A stretch of 40,732 nucleotides of DNA from a virus: positions 1 through 40,732 of IMG/VR virus record IMGVR_UViG_3300050821_005588; one strand, written 5' to 3'. Position numbers and translations under genes: made by a program. Every line of letters starts with the position of its first letter. The first letter of the stretch is position 1. Of this stretch, positions 21,537 to 29,137 are shown piece after piece. A model generated the notes under the pieces. That model was given only the letters and a program-made list of their open reading frames with translations. It was not told where the DNA came from and ran no database searches.

Positions 21537-23669
21537 ATGGAAGTGGCAGCAAAAAGATATCAAGATCAGCTCGCGCGTATCAAAGGCAGTGTACGCGAAT
21601 GCTATGATTATTTTAGACAAAATTACGATAGATTTAATGAGTTCAGACGTTTTGTATTTGACTCATCTCTCACAAACGATGATATCACGCTACTTCAAAC
21701 AATCAATAAACCACAGTTAGAATTTAACGTTCTAGAAGCTTATATCAGTCGACTTCTTGGTGAATTTTCTAAGCAGGAACCTGATATTGAAGTGAGATCT
21801 GACGATCAATCCAAGGCTGATCCGATGATGATTCAAGTCCTTGAACAACATCTTAGACATACTCTTTGTGATGCAACTAACGAACATACTCGCTATGAAG
21901 TATATAAAGACTTGCTAAGCGGTGGGTTCAGCGCGATTAAAGTATTTACAGAATATGCTAATCCGATGAGTTTTGACCAAGTCATTAGGATAGAACGCGT
22001 CTTTGATCCAACTCTTACGGGATTTGATCGCATTGCAAAATACTCCCACAAGGGGGATGGAAGATTTTGTTTCGAACTATTTCCCAAAGACATGGAAGAT
22101 TTTGAAGAAGAATATCCAGATGTAGATATTAAGAGCATTAACTTTCGCAAGGACTTTGGTGGTTTTAATTGGTCTTACGTCAATGACGAAAAAGAAATGA
22201 TTGTCCTGGCAGATTATTACGAAAAGAAAAAGAAAGAAGTAAGTATCGTCAAGCTTACAACTGGCGAAGTAATGACAAAAAGAAAGTATGACGAAATGCT
22301 AAAAACCTGGTCTGACTTTGCGGCACCTCCCGCTATTTCTGGTAGGCCACGTAAGACAATGCTCGAGACAATTGATCGCTATATTTTGATTGAAAATATG
22401 GTTCTTGCGCATGAAGAAACAGATTATAGATACTTGCCAATTATATTTGTCGATGGCAATAGCATGCTCGTTAAAACTCCAAAGAATGGAAATGTGAGGC
22501 AAGTGACACGACCTTATGTGTATCATGCTAAGGGTGCTCAAAGGCTTAAGAATTATGCGGGTATCGCGTTAGCAAGTGAGATTGAAAACATTGTTCAGCA
22601 CAAGTTTATTATCAAGAAAGAAGCGTTACCGAAAGAAGAAGGCTGGTTAGCTGCAATTAAAGATATTCAAAAGCCAAGTAATATTGTCGTTAATGCTTTC
22701 TATGAAGAAAACCCAGAGCAACCTATACCTGATCCTATTCGTGAGATTATCAAAGTTCCTGCTCCGCCTGAAACATTACAAGCATTTAGCGGCACAGATT
22801 CCGTCATACAAAATATTTTAGGCAGCTATGATGCAAGTTTAGGTATTAATAATAATCAATTGTCAGGTCTTGCCATTGTCGAAGCGGCGAGCCAATCCAA
22901 TGCGGCAGCAATGCCATATATTGTTGGCTTCTTGCAAGGCTTTCAACGCGCAGCGCAAATCTATGTAGATCTCATGCCAAAGTATTATGTGACGCCTCGA
23001 ACGATTCCTGTCATGGACAATGATGGCAAAAAAGACTTTGTAAAGATCAATCAAGAACAAGGTCTTGACATGGATTTTGATGCTAATTCTTTAAATGTAG
23101 TTGTTAAAGCAGGTGCTTCGTTCCAAGTTCAAAAATCACGTACCATAATGATGGTGAAAGAAATGATGGGAATGTCGCCATTGTTTGCAGAGTTTATTGC
23201 AAGCAAAGGACTTAATTTCGTCTTGGATAACATGGAAGGTAAAGGTGTTGAACAACTTAAACAAATGGTGGATGAATATACTCAAGAGCTCGAACAACGT
23301 AAACAAATGGCTATGCAACAGCAACAACAAGAAATGCAAAATAATCCATTGGTTGTTAAGAATCAACTTACCATGCAAAAAATGCAGCAAGATGAACGTA
23401 AACATGAGCAACAAAACAAGATGGATATATTAAAAATAGAAGCTCAATTAAAAGATATCGAAGCCTCTATTATTAAAGAGCGAGAAAGAAATTCAGTGCA
23501 ACTTTATAAAGCAGATACAGAAAGAGCAGTACATAAAGCAAATATGAATATGAAACTCGAAGATCAAAAGCATAAGCATTTGAAAGAAGCTACTGACATG
23601 AGTATTAAGCATAAAGACATGCACCATCGACATAAACAAAATGTTCAAAGCGGAGCAGCTAAGCATTGA
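21537..23669 (+). CDS. Portal protein, P22 gp1-like
   Basis: 710 residues, like P22 portal (725). The N-terminus (YFRQNYDRFNEFRRFVFDSS, then INKPQLEFNVLEAYISRL) and the P.V....R.L..YAGIALASEIENI region match the family. The C-terminal 130 residues are a long Gln/Lys-rich coiled coil ending in a His-rich tail, comparable to the P22 barrel. It forms the dodecameric channel at the capsid vertex. AGAGG precedes the ATG; a perfect TATAAT lies at 21495-21500 in the 76-nt gap but without a good -35. Confidence 0.92.
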   Translation: MEVAAKRYQDQLARIKGSVRECYDYFRQNYDRFNEFRRFVFDSSLTNDDITLLQTINKPQLEFNVLEAYISRLLGEFSKQEPDIEVRSDDQSKADPMMIQVLEQHLRHTLCDATNEHTRYEVYKDLLSGGFSAIKVFTEYANPMSFDQVIRIERVFDPTLTGFDRIAKYSHKGDGRFCFELFPKDMEDFEEEYPDVDIKSINFRKDFGGFNWSYVNDEKEMIVLADYYEKKKKEVSIVKLTTGEVMTKRKYDEMLKTWSDFAAPPAISGRPRKTMLETIDRYILIENMVLAHEETDYRYLPIIFVDGNSMLVKTPKNGNVRQVTRPYVYHAKGAQRLKNYAGIALASEIENIVQHKFIIKKEALPKEEGWLAAIKDIQKPSNIVVNAFYEENPEQPIPDPIREIIKVPAPPETLQAFSGTDSVIQNILGSYDASLGINNNQLSGLAIVEAASQSNAAAMPYIVGFLQGFQRAAQIYVDLMPKYYVTPRTIPVMDNDGKKDFVKINQEQGLDMDFDANSLNVVVKAGASFQVQKSRTIMMVKEMMGMSPLFAEFIASKGLNFVLDNMEGKGVEQLKQMVDEYTQELEQRKQMAMQQQQQEMQNNPLVVKNQLTMQKMQQDERKHEQQNKMDILKIEAQLKDIEASIIKERERNSVQLYKADTERAVHKANMNMKLEDQKHKHLKEATDMSIKHKDMHHRHKQNVQSGAAKH

Positions 23670-24151
23670 GTAAGAAAATGTATCATGACAAGAATGGAGA
23701 AAAGACATGTCGTATGTGTCATGCAACATTACCTGCAACGAGAGAAAATTTTTATAAATCTGCAAAGTTTGTTGATGGATTTGGTTGTTATTGTAAACGA
23801 TGTGACAATAGTAAGCGTAAGGAAAGATATATGACAAAAGCGAGTCATAATATTAATCGATTATGCCGACATTGCGGAAAGCATTTTTATGCAGAACTTA
23901 CAAAAGTTAAGCGTGGTATGGCATTGTTTTGTAGTTTGTCTTGCCGAGCAAAGTGTATAAGTTACTTTATTAATTACGATAATAGAGGAGAAAATAACCC
24001 TAATGCTAAACTTAAAACAGAAGAAGTAAATCAAATAAAAGAATTAATAAAAGTGGGTGAATCATGCATTGATATTAGTAAGAAATTCAATGTCAGTGAT
24101 TCACACATATCTAACATAAAATCAGGCAGAGTATGGAATTATGACAAATAA
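23666..24151 (+). CDS. Zinc-finger/HTH protein, probable homing-endonuclease relative
   Basis: 161 residues. The TTG start overlaps the portal stop, with GGAG 10 nt upstream. Two paired-Cys units (CRMCHATLP...CYCKRCDN and CRHCGKHF...CSLSC) are followed by a GENNPNAKLKTEEVNQIKEL segment and an HTH (CIDISKKFNVSDSHISNIKSG). The last part is the DNA-binding tail of many HNH/homing nucleases. I see no clear HNH core, so it may be a nuclease remnant or a domesticated DNA-binding protein. Confidence 0.7.
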   Translation: MSKKMYHDKNGEKTCRMCHATLPATRENFYKSAKFVDGFGCYCKRCDNSKRKERYMTKASHNINRLCRHCGKHFYAELTKVKRGMALFCSLSCRAKCISYFINYDNRGENNPNAKLKTEEVNQIKELIKVGESCIDISKKFNVSDSHISNIKSGRVWNYDK

Positions 24152-24168
24152 GGAATTTAGAAAGTAAA

Positions 24169-24375
24169 ATGAAAATATTAATAGGGAGTGTTATAAATGG
24201 ACATGGTGGAAATTTGGCATTAGAAATACCAGGTATAGGAGTTATAATAGCAAAAGAATGTAAAAGAAAAGAAGAACAACCATTTTCCTATGTTGAATTG
24301 AATAAAGAACAATTACTTATGTTAATGGAAATAATTGTAATGGAGTTACGAAATGAAAGGAAAGCCCACATATAG
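24169..24375 (+). CDS. Small hypothetical protein
   Basis: 68 residues; glycine-rich beta start (LIGSVINGHGGNLALEIPGI) and a C-terminal helix (NKEQLLMLMEIIVMELRNER). Weak ribosome site. Its 3' end overlaps the next gene. Confidence 0.55.
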   Translation: MKILIGSVINGHGGNLALEIPGIGVIIAKECKRKEEQPFSYVELNKEQLLMLMEIIVMELRNERKAHI

Positions 24376-24535
24376 AGATTTTCAAGAAGCATCACCAAAG
24401 GAATTACAAAAGACTTATAAACTTGATCAACGTCAATTAGAAATGGCACAGCGTAGAGTCATGGATGGCGCAGGTCAAGAAGATATCAGAAAAAATTATG
24501 AACCTTTCTATAGGCGAAATAGACGTGACGCCTGA
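24353..24535 (+). CDS. Small hypothetical protein
   Basis: 60 residues, very polar and basic (PKELQKTYKLDQRQLEMAQR, YEPFYRRNRRDA). GGAG lies 7 nt before ATG, which supports it. Overlaps both neighbouring frames. Confidence 0.6.
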   Translation: MKGKPTYRDFQEASPKELQKTYKLDQRQLEMAQRRVMDGAGQEDIRKNYEPFYRRNRRDA

Positions 24536-24704
24536 ACTGAGAAAGCTCATTAATGCCAATATTCCCAAAGGCGGAAGGATTGGCACTGGCTGGGCGCCTG
24601 AAGAGGAACCTAATGAGTTATGCGAATTAGCTACAGGTCTTTTAAAGGGTAAGTTAACGGAAATTTTTGAAATCAGTGCAAGGAAGCATAAAGATGCCAC
24701 TTAA
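24465..24704 (+). CDS. Small hypothetical protein
   Basis: 79 codons; the start is uncertain because the first part overlaps the preceding gene. An internal ATG at 24498 would give a 68-residue product beginning MNLSIGEIDVTPELRKLINA. The C-terminal half (ELCELATGLLKGKLTEIFEI) is helical. No family recognised. Confidence 0.6.
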   Translation: MAQVKKISEKIMNLSIGEIDVTPELRKLINANIPKGGRIGTGWAPEEEPNELCELATGLLKGKLTEIFEISARKHKDAT

Positions 24705-24840
24705 AAAATCAGCAAGCAAGAAAGCTTTCTCCGAAAATGTACGTGCAGAAATGCATGCGGGAAAGCCGCAGAAACAAAGTGTTGCCATCGCATATTCAGT
24801 AAAACGCAAAGCGCAATCCAAGAAAGGTAAGAAGAAATGA
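24694..24840 (+). CDS. Small basic DUF6496-like protein
   Basis: 48 residues, below the usual ORF cutoff, with AAGGA 10 nt before ATG. The pattern PLKKSASKKAFSENVRAEMH, then AGKPQKQSVAIAYS and a Lys/Arg tail matches small proteins common between portal and scaffold in related phages. It is highly basic and could bind DNA during packaging or ejection. Confidence 0.75.
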   Translation: MPLKKSASKKAFSENVRAEMHAGKPQKQSVAIAYSVKRKAQSKKGKKK

Positions 24841-24974
24841 AAAACAAATCATGTCCTTATGGATCTCCAAAAAAACAAATGAAGCATGAAATGAAAGAGA
24901 AGAAATTGATAAACAAAGAAAAGAAGATTGTTGGTAAATTAGACAATATGCATAAAAAAATAAAAGGAAAATAA
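24837..24974 (+). CDS. Small Lys-rich protein, 45 residues
   Basis: Coupled to the previous gene by ATGA. MKNKSCPYGSPKKQMKHEMK, then a Lys-rich helix ending LDNMHKKIKGK. A copy of the C-terminal MHK.IK.(x)K pattern recurs at 25192-25221 beyond the broken gene, suggesting local duplication or insertion. Confidence 0.65.
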   Translation: MKNKSCPYGSPKKQMKHEMKEKKLINKEKKIVGKLDNMHKKIKGK

Positions 24975-24977
24975 CTT

Positions 24978-25178
24978 GTGATTGTTGAAGTATTTATAAG
25001 CTCTCATAGTAATTGATATGAAGATTTTCATAATGGTTTAAATTTCAAAATAGATAGATGTGATAATGAAGAAACTGTTTCTATAAACATAGTATGTGAT
25101 GGGGAAAAATCTATTTTAAAAACTTTTGAAGTTAATTATGAAGAACTTAAGAAAGCTATATTAAAATTAGATTATTGA
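24978..25178 (+). pseudogene. Small gene broken by an in-frame TGA
   Basis: A GTG with AAAGGA 9 nt upstream opens a frame reading VIVEVFISSHSN, then TGA (25014-25016), then 53 more sense codons (YEDFHNGLNFKIDRCDNEET... to ...LKKAILKLDY). Replacing TGA with the Trp codon TGG by one base change would give a single 66-residue protein. TGA is a true stop elsewhere in this genome, so this is most simply a recent nonsense mutation or sequencing error; readthrough is possible. Confidence 0.65.
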
Positions 25179-25221
25179 TATTTTTGAAAAGATGCATAAA
25201 CGAATCAAAAGGAGCAAATAA

Positions 25222-25377
25222 ATGGTTAAGGCAAAAGATCCTGAACAAGCACGCTATGTAAAGAATGCAAAGAAAGCGATTGGTAATACAAAAAAATCTG
25301 TAAAGCCTGTGGCTAAAGATACAAACAAAACACGTCGTAAAATGAAGAAACCAACCAAAGGTAATATAGACGGATGA
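25222..25377 (+). CDS. Small basic protein, 51 residues
   Basis: AAAGGAG 7 nt before ATG, and an ATGA overlap with the next gene. Lys-rich throughout (YVKNAKKAIGNTKKSVKP, TRRKMKKPTKG). Possibly DNA-binding and packaged, like the other basic small proteins here; no family recognised. Confidence 0.7.
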   Translation: MVKAKDPEQARYVKNAKKAIGNTKKSVKPVAKDTNKTRRKMKKPTKGNIDG

Positions 25378-25568
25378 TTATTCAATTAAACCCGCCTATA
25401 CCAATGACATGTCCAAAAGGATCTGGACTAGCAATTTTTTTAACAGACTACGGATGTGAATACAATCACATATGGACTATAGCATTAGACGATACAGGGG
25501 AACTATGGTCGTTTCCTAATCCAGAAGTACGCATGCAGAAAAATATTACTTTTGGAAGACTGATTTGA
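25374..25568 (+). CDS. Conserved small phage protein
   Basis: 64 residues: IQLNPPIPMTCPKGSGLA, then DYGCEYNHIWTIALDDTGEL and WSFPNPEVRMQKNITFGR. I recognise this family as frequent in tailed phages next to portal or scaffold genes; its role is unknown. Confidence 0.75.
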   Translation: MIIQLNPPIPMTCPKGSGLAIFLTDYGCEYNHIWTIALDDTGELWSFPNPEVRMQKNITFGRLI

Positions 25569-25602
25569 TACTATACGGTTATTAATTCATGGAGGAATTA
25601 CA

Positions 25603-25842
25603 ATGCATCACAATCGCAAAGGCGAAATGGAACATCACAAAATGCGCGAAAAACATAAATCTGCGCACCATTCATCTATGATTGACAATCGTCATGTCAG
25701 TGATAATCACCAGCAAGGTATTGAAAGAGTTAAAATGCGTCCTGGCGACATGGAAGTAGGCCAACATGGCAAGATGGGCATGAGCCATGGTAAAGATACA
25801 TTTAAACGTTCTGGCGGCGGCCACACACCGGTGAGAGGATAA
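25603..25842 (+). CDS. His/Met-rich small protein
   Basis: 79 residues with an excellent GGAGG site. His and Met are strikingly enriched (MHHNRKGEMEHHKMREKHKS, ..HHSSMIDNRHVSDNHQQG), with Gly, Lys and Arg. It may bind metal or nucleic acid, or be an unfolded virion component. The portal's own tail is similarly His-rich. No known function. Confidence 0.75.
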   Translation: MHHNRKGEMEHHKMREKHKSAHHSSMIDNRHVSDNHQQGIERVKMRPGDMEVGQHGKMGMSHGKDTFKRSGGGHTPVRG

Positions 25843-25846
25843 CGAC

Positions 25847-26719
25847 ATGGGTATTTTACAATTACCAACTCCTCTTGTGGGTCAAGGTGGATTATTACCA
25901 GCCACTAAATTGATGGTGAGCACAGATGATCTTGCTACTGTTACAGCCGCAGGATATCTAAACAATGTAAGTCTAGAAGGTTATCCAATTAACCAAAGCG
26001 ATCTTATACAAATGTTATATAACTACATTCCTGAAACTGGGGTTGGTGTTTATGCATTGTTTGTAGTAAGTATCGCAAATGGTGTTATTACGTTGAATAA
26101 AGCTGTCGAACCGGGTGATGTAACCGTTACCGGTGGTGCACCTGTGACTGGACATTTTGCTACCTGGTCAGGTACAAATTCTATTCAAGACGGCGGTGTG
26201 AAAGGCACTGCCTCAAGTAGAGCCGCATCAGATGTAACTAAAGCTAATCTTGCATCAGTGAATGGTGCTGCTGTAGTCGGACATGTTGCAACATTTAGCG
26301 ACGTTGCAGGAACAATTCAAGATGGCGGAGTATTAGGACAAGCGGCGGCAAAAGCTGTATCTGATAATACAAAAGCATCTGTAGCTTCCGTACAAACCCC
26401 AACTGTTGCATTTAATTTAGTTGAAGCGGTAGATACAGCAGGAACTATTGGAGATGCTGGTATAGCTGTGGCTAACGTTCAGAAAGTCACTGATGTAAAA
26501 GCTAATACACATGCTATTGCAGGCGGTGGCCCTGGCCCTTATATCATTCCTGTTGTCGGCCTTACCGTGAGCAGTATTGTCATTGCAGTACCTGCAACAT
26601 TAACAACTAATACTACTATTAATAATATTTCAGTAGGATCAGGTAGTTTTTCTGTAGAATTTGTGGCTGATCCAGGTGCTAGCACCATTAATTACATAGC
26701 TTACATAGCCGCTCAATAG
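25847..26719 (+). CDS. Virion structural protein with GHxATxSxxxxIQDGG repeats
   Basis: 290 residues, beta-rich. N-terminal PATKLMVSTDDLATVTAAGY is common in phage structural proteins. Two near-repeats, GHFATWSGTNSIQDGGV and GHVATFSDVAGTIQDGGV, and a third degenerate one (TAGTIGDAGI), form a shaft-like middle. The C-terminus resembles a small beta-sandwich. It lies 4 nt after the His-rich gene and ends just before a strong terminator. Probable decoration or fibre-like protein. Confidence 0.75.
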   Translation: MGILQLPTPLVGQGGLLPATKLMVSTDDLATVTAAGYLNNVSLEGYPINQSDLIQMLYNYIPETGVGVYALFVVSIANGVITLNKAVEPGDVTVTGGAPVTGHFATWSGTNSIQDGGVKGTASSRAASDVTKANLASVNGAAVVGHVATFSDVAGTIQDGGVLGQAAAKAVSDNTKASVASVQTPTVAFNLVEAVDTAGTIGDAGIAVANVQKVTDVKANTHAIAGGGPGPYIIPVVGLTVSSIVIAVPATLTTNTTINNISVGSGSFSVEFVADPGASTINYIAYIAAQ

Positions 26720-26740
26720 TATTTTTCTTTCCTCATGCAT

Positions 26741-26763
26741 GGCCAGGTTTCTGGCCTTTTTTT
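26741..26763 (+). terminator. Rho-independent terminator before the scaffold gene
   Basis: GGCCAG-GTTT-CTGGCC followed by seven T. It splits the late operon into packaging and capsid parts. Confidence 0.92.
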
Positions 26764-26765
26764 CA

Positions 26766-26794
26766 TTGACAATTAAAGTACCTTATTGTAGGGT
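26766..26794 (+). promoter_or_regulatory. Candidate capsid-operon promoter
   Basis: A perfect TTGACA just after the terminator, 17 nt, then a weak -10 TAGGGT. It would restart transcription for scaffold and coat. The long leader that follows supports a start here; the -10 match is poor. Confidence 0.45.
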
Positions 26795-26797
26795 GAT

Positions 26798-26928
26798 ATT
26801 ACCGTAGCGGGTTAATAGCTAGCGTAAACTAAACGTGAAACTTCTGATCAGGATGATTGGAAAATATAGTAGAGACCACATCTTAAACGTGGAGCATCAA
26901 TTACCGTGACGGGTTTTTAATAGTCAGC
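26798..26928 (+). repeat. Duplicated motif in the scaffold-gene leader
   Basis: ATTACCGTAGCGGGTTAATAG at 26798-26818 and ATTACCGTGACGGGTTTTTAATAG at 26900-26923 are the same motif with a 3-nt expansion; both end in (T)AGC. Each can fold ACCG..CGGG into a short hairpin. AAACGTG also occurs twice between them. No gene is seen in 26720-26941. Confidence 0.65.
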
Positions 26929-26941
26929 AAGGAAGCGATTT

Positions 26942-27697
26942 ATGACTGAAATGGCACAAGGAATGAGCCAGAGTCCTGATAACTCTAGCAACACTCCTGC
27001 ATCATCATCGACGGCAAGTACACCTCAATCCTCTATACCTTCGAATGATGAGCGAACTTTTAGGCAATCAGAAGTAACAGATATCGTAAAACGTGAGCGT
27101 AATGAAGCGGTAGATCGCTATAGACGCTTGCAGGCCGAACAGCCTGATTACGTAGCCCAGAAATACGGCGATGCTGGCAGACATCAGCAACCTCAAACTA
27201 ATATGGGCGTCGACGAAAACCGATATCGACAGATTGCGGCAGAAGAAGCACAACGTTTGCGTGACCAGTGGACACATGAAGCACAAACACGATCACAAGA
27301 AGAATTAGCCCAACGTACAGTGCAAAACTTCTGGAATAAAGTGCAGGTAGGGCGTGAGAAATATCAAGATTTTGATAAAGTCACAGGTGACATACAGTAC
27401 GCGTCATTTCCTAATGTAGTTCAATTACTAGCTGATTATGTAGATAATTCAGGCGACGTATTGTATGAATTAGGTAAAGATCGTACAAAAATGGCGGTTT
27501 TGGAAAACCTTGCCATGATGTCACCTAAGGATGCAATCGTACAAGCACAGCGACTATCTTCTTCATTAAAAGAAAATGATAACGCCAAAAATGTACGAGT
27601 TCCCAATGAGCCACTCAGCCAATTGCGACCTTCAAACACCGGAATGGATAATGGTGCTTGGTCGGTTGGTGCTGCTAGGAAAAAGTACAAAGGTTAA
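26942..27697 (+). CDS. Capsid scaffolding protein
   Basis: 251 residues, charged and mostly helical, in the scaffold position immediately before the coat gene. A disordered Ser/Pro/Thr start (about 1-38), then helices rich in Arg, Glu and Gln (VTDIVKRERNEAVDRYRRLQ, AEEAQRLRDQWTHEAQTR), and a basic tail (WSVGAARKKYKG) that could contact coat protein, as the P22 scaffold C-terminus does. Identified by position and composition. Confidence 0.8.
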   Translation: MTEMAQGMSQSPDNSSNTPASSSTASTPQSSIPSNDERTFRQSEVTDIVKRERNEAVDRYRRLQAEQPDYVAQKYGDAGRHQQPQTNMGVDENRYRQIAAEEAQRLRDQWTHEAQTRSQEELAQRTVQNFWNKVQVGREKYQDFDKVTGDIQYASFPNVVQLLADYVDNSGDVLYELGKDRTKMAVLENLAMMSPKDAIVQAQRLSSSLKENDNAKNVRVPNEPLSQLRPSNTGMDNGAWSVGAARKKYKG

Positions 27698-27740
27698 CGA
27701 CCAGCACAGTCATTATCCAACGAATTAATTTGAGTCGTTA
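27695..27740 (+). promoter_or_regulatory. Inverted repeat linking scaffold stop and coat ribosome site
   Basis: TAACGAC (27695-27701, including the scaffold stop codon) can pair with GTCGTTA (27734-27740), directly before the GGAG of the coat gene. Ribosomes finishing scaffold would melt it, which could couple coat synthesis to scaffold translation. Confidence 0.4.
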
Positions 27741-27751
27741 GGAGAAAAACA

Positions 27752-29071
27752 ATGGCTGTTTTCCCGCAAAATATTTTACAACAAGTGCAAACGTATCAAC
27801 GTTCATCGTTGGGTTTGCTATTAAACCTTTGCTGTCACATTTCGACTGCAAATACAAAATTTAAAGACTTTGATAAGATTCAAGCAAACTTAGGTTCTAC
27901 AGTAACCTTTGATTTGCCACCAAGATTTACAACTGCTGCGGGTCTTGTAGCATCGTTTGAACCTGCTGTTCAACGTGTGTTGCAACTCGTTGCAGATCAA
28001 GCAAATAACACCAGTTTTGCAGTAACCGCACAACAAAGAATCTTCAACTTAGAAAAAGGTGAAGAAGATTACATGCGTGTGTTTGGTAAATCTGCTATCG
28101 CTGAATTATCCAATATGGTAGAAGGTAACATTGCTAAAAACTGGGATTCTTCAGTTGTTAGTCAATTAAACGGTACCCAAAATACTTATTCAGGCCCATA
28201 TCGTTTCTTCGGTAATGGATCTACTGCGATTAGTTCTTACCAACAATTAGCGCAAGCTATTATGTTCTTCAAGAACTATGGTTCCGTATCGGAAGGTATT
28301 AAAGTTTATTTACCAGATACCATTATACCTGCCATCGTAGGAAATGGTTTAAACCAATTCGCACCACAACGTAACGATGATATCGCTATGTCTTGGGAAG
28401 TAGGGGATTTTGGCGCACCGTTAGTTCATTACTATCAATCGAACTTAATGCCAATTCACGTTTCTGGCGATACAGGTGTTAACGGAAATACCTTAACTGT
28501 CATTAGCACTAATGACCCAACAGGTCAAAATGTTACACAAATTACTGTAAGTGGAGCATCTATTGTTTCTGATCCAAATGCAGTATTTGCAGGTGATGTA
28601 TTACAGTTTGCTGATGGTGTAGCTGGTCATCCGAATATGAGATACCTGACTTTCATTGGTCATTTCCCATCTGCTAACCCTGTACAAGTTCGTGTTACAG
28701 CGAATGCGGCATCGGATGCAAGTGGTAATGTCGTATTGAACATCACTCCTGCATTGAACTGGGCAGGTGGTGCGAATCAAAACCTCAATAATCCAATTCA
28801 AGCTGGTATGCAATTATTAACTTTCCCATCCCATCGCTGCGGCGGTATTTTGGGCGGCGAAGCGTTATTCATGGCAATGCCACAATTACCCGAACAATCA
28901 CCATATGACACAGCCAACGAATATGACCCAGAAACTGGTGCGTCATTACGTTTAACTTATGGTTCTCTCTTCGGTCAAAACCAAACCGGTATGATTTACG
29001 ATGAGGTTCATGGTTCAGTTATTGTACCTGAATATTCTATGCGGTATTTGGTTCCATTATCTCAAGGTTAA
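27752..29071 (+). CDS. Major capsid protein, P22 coat-like
   Basis: 439 residues, close to P22 coat (430). The N-terminus (FPQNILQQVQTYQRSSLGLL), TVTFDLPPRF, FAVTAQQRIFNLEKGEEDYM and AELSNMVEGNIAKNW match the P22 coat family. The middle (about 225-350), rich in beta strands with ITVSGASIVSDPNAVF and VRVTANAA, is the family's inserted Ig-like domain. HK97-fold subunit of the icosahedral head. TAGGAG ribosome site. Confidence 0.93.
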   Translation: MAVFPQNILQQVQTYQRSSLGLLLNLCCHISTANTKFKDFDKIQANLGSTVTFDLPPRFTTAAGLVASFEPAVQRVLQLVADQANNTSFAVTAQQRIFNLEKGEEDYMRVFGKSAIAELSNMVEGNIAKNWDSSVVSQLNGTQNTYSGPYRFFGNGSTAISSYQQLAQAIMFFKNYGSVSEGIKVYLPDTIIPAIVGNGLNQFAPQRNDDIAMSWEVGDFGAPLVHYYQSNLMPIHVSGDTGVNGNTLTVISTNDPTGQNVTQITVSGASIVSDPNAVFAGDVLQFADGVAGHPNMRYLTFIGHFPSANPVQVRVTANAASDASGNVVLNITPALNWAGGANQNLNNPIQAGMQLLTFPSHRCGGILGGEALFMAMPQLPEQSPYDTANEYDPETGASLRLTYGSLFGQNQTGMIYDEVHGSVIVPEYSMRYLVPLSQG

Positions 29072-29084
29072 TATTTGATATGGC

Positions 29085-29108
29085 AAAGGTGGCTGATTAG
29101 TCACCTTT
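29085..29108 (+). terminator. Hairpin after the coat gene, probable attenuator
   Basis: AAAGGTGGCT-GATT-AGTCACCTTT, a 10-bp stem with one G-T pair, 14 nt after the coat stop, followed only by a weak AATTTAAA. It could partly terminate or protect the abundant coat mRNA. Confidence 0.5.
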
Positions 29109-29137
29109 AATTTAAAGAATTAAAGAGGATTTTATTT

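Noticed and set aside
24978-25178. Genome-wide reading of TGA as tryptophan
   Set aside because: Many genes end in TGA within ATGA overlaps, so TGA works as a stop here.
26830-26890. Hammerhead-ribozyme-like CTGATCA and GAAA segments in the scaffold leader
   Set aside because: The core needs CTGANGA; the G is replaced and no set of three stems fits around it.
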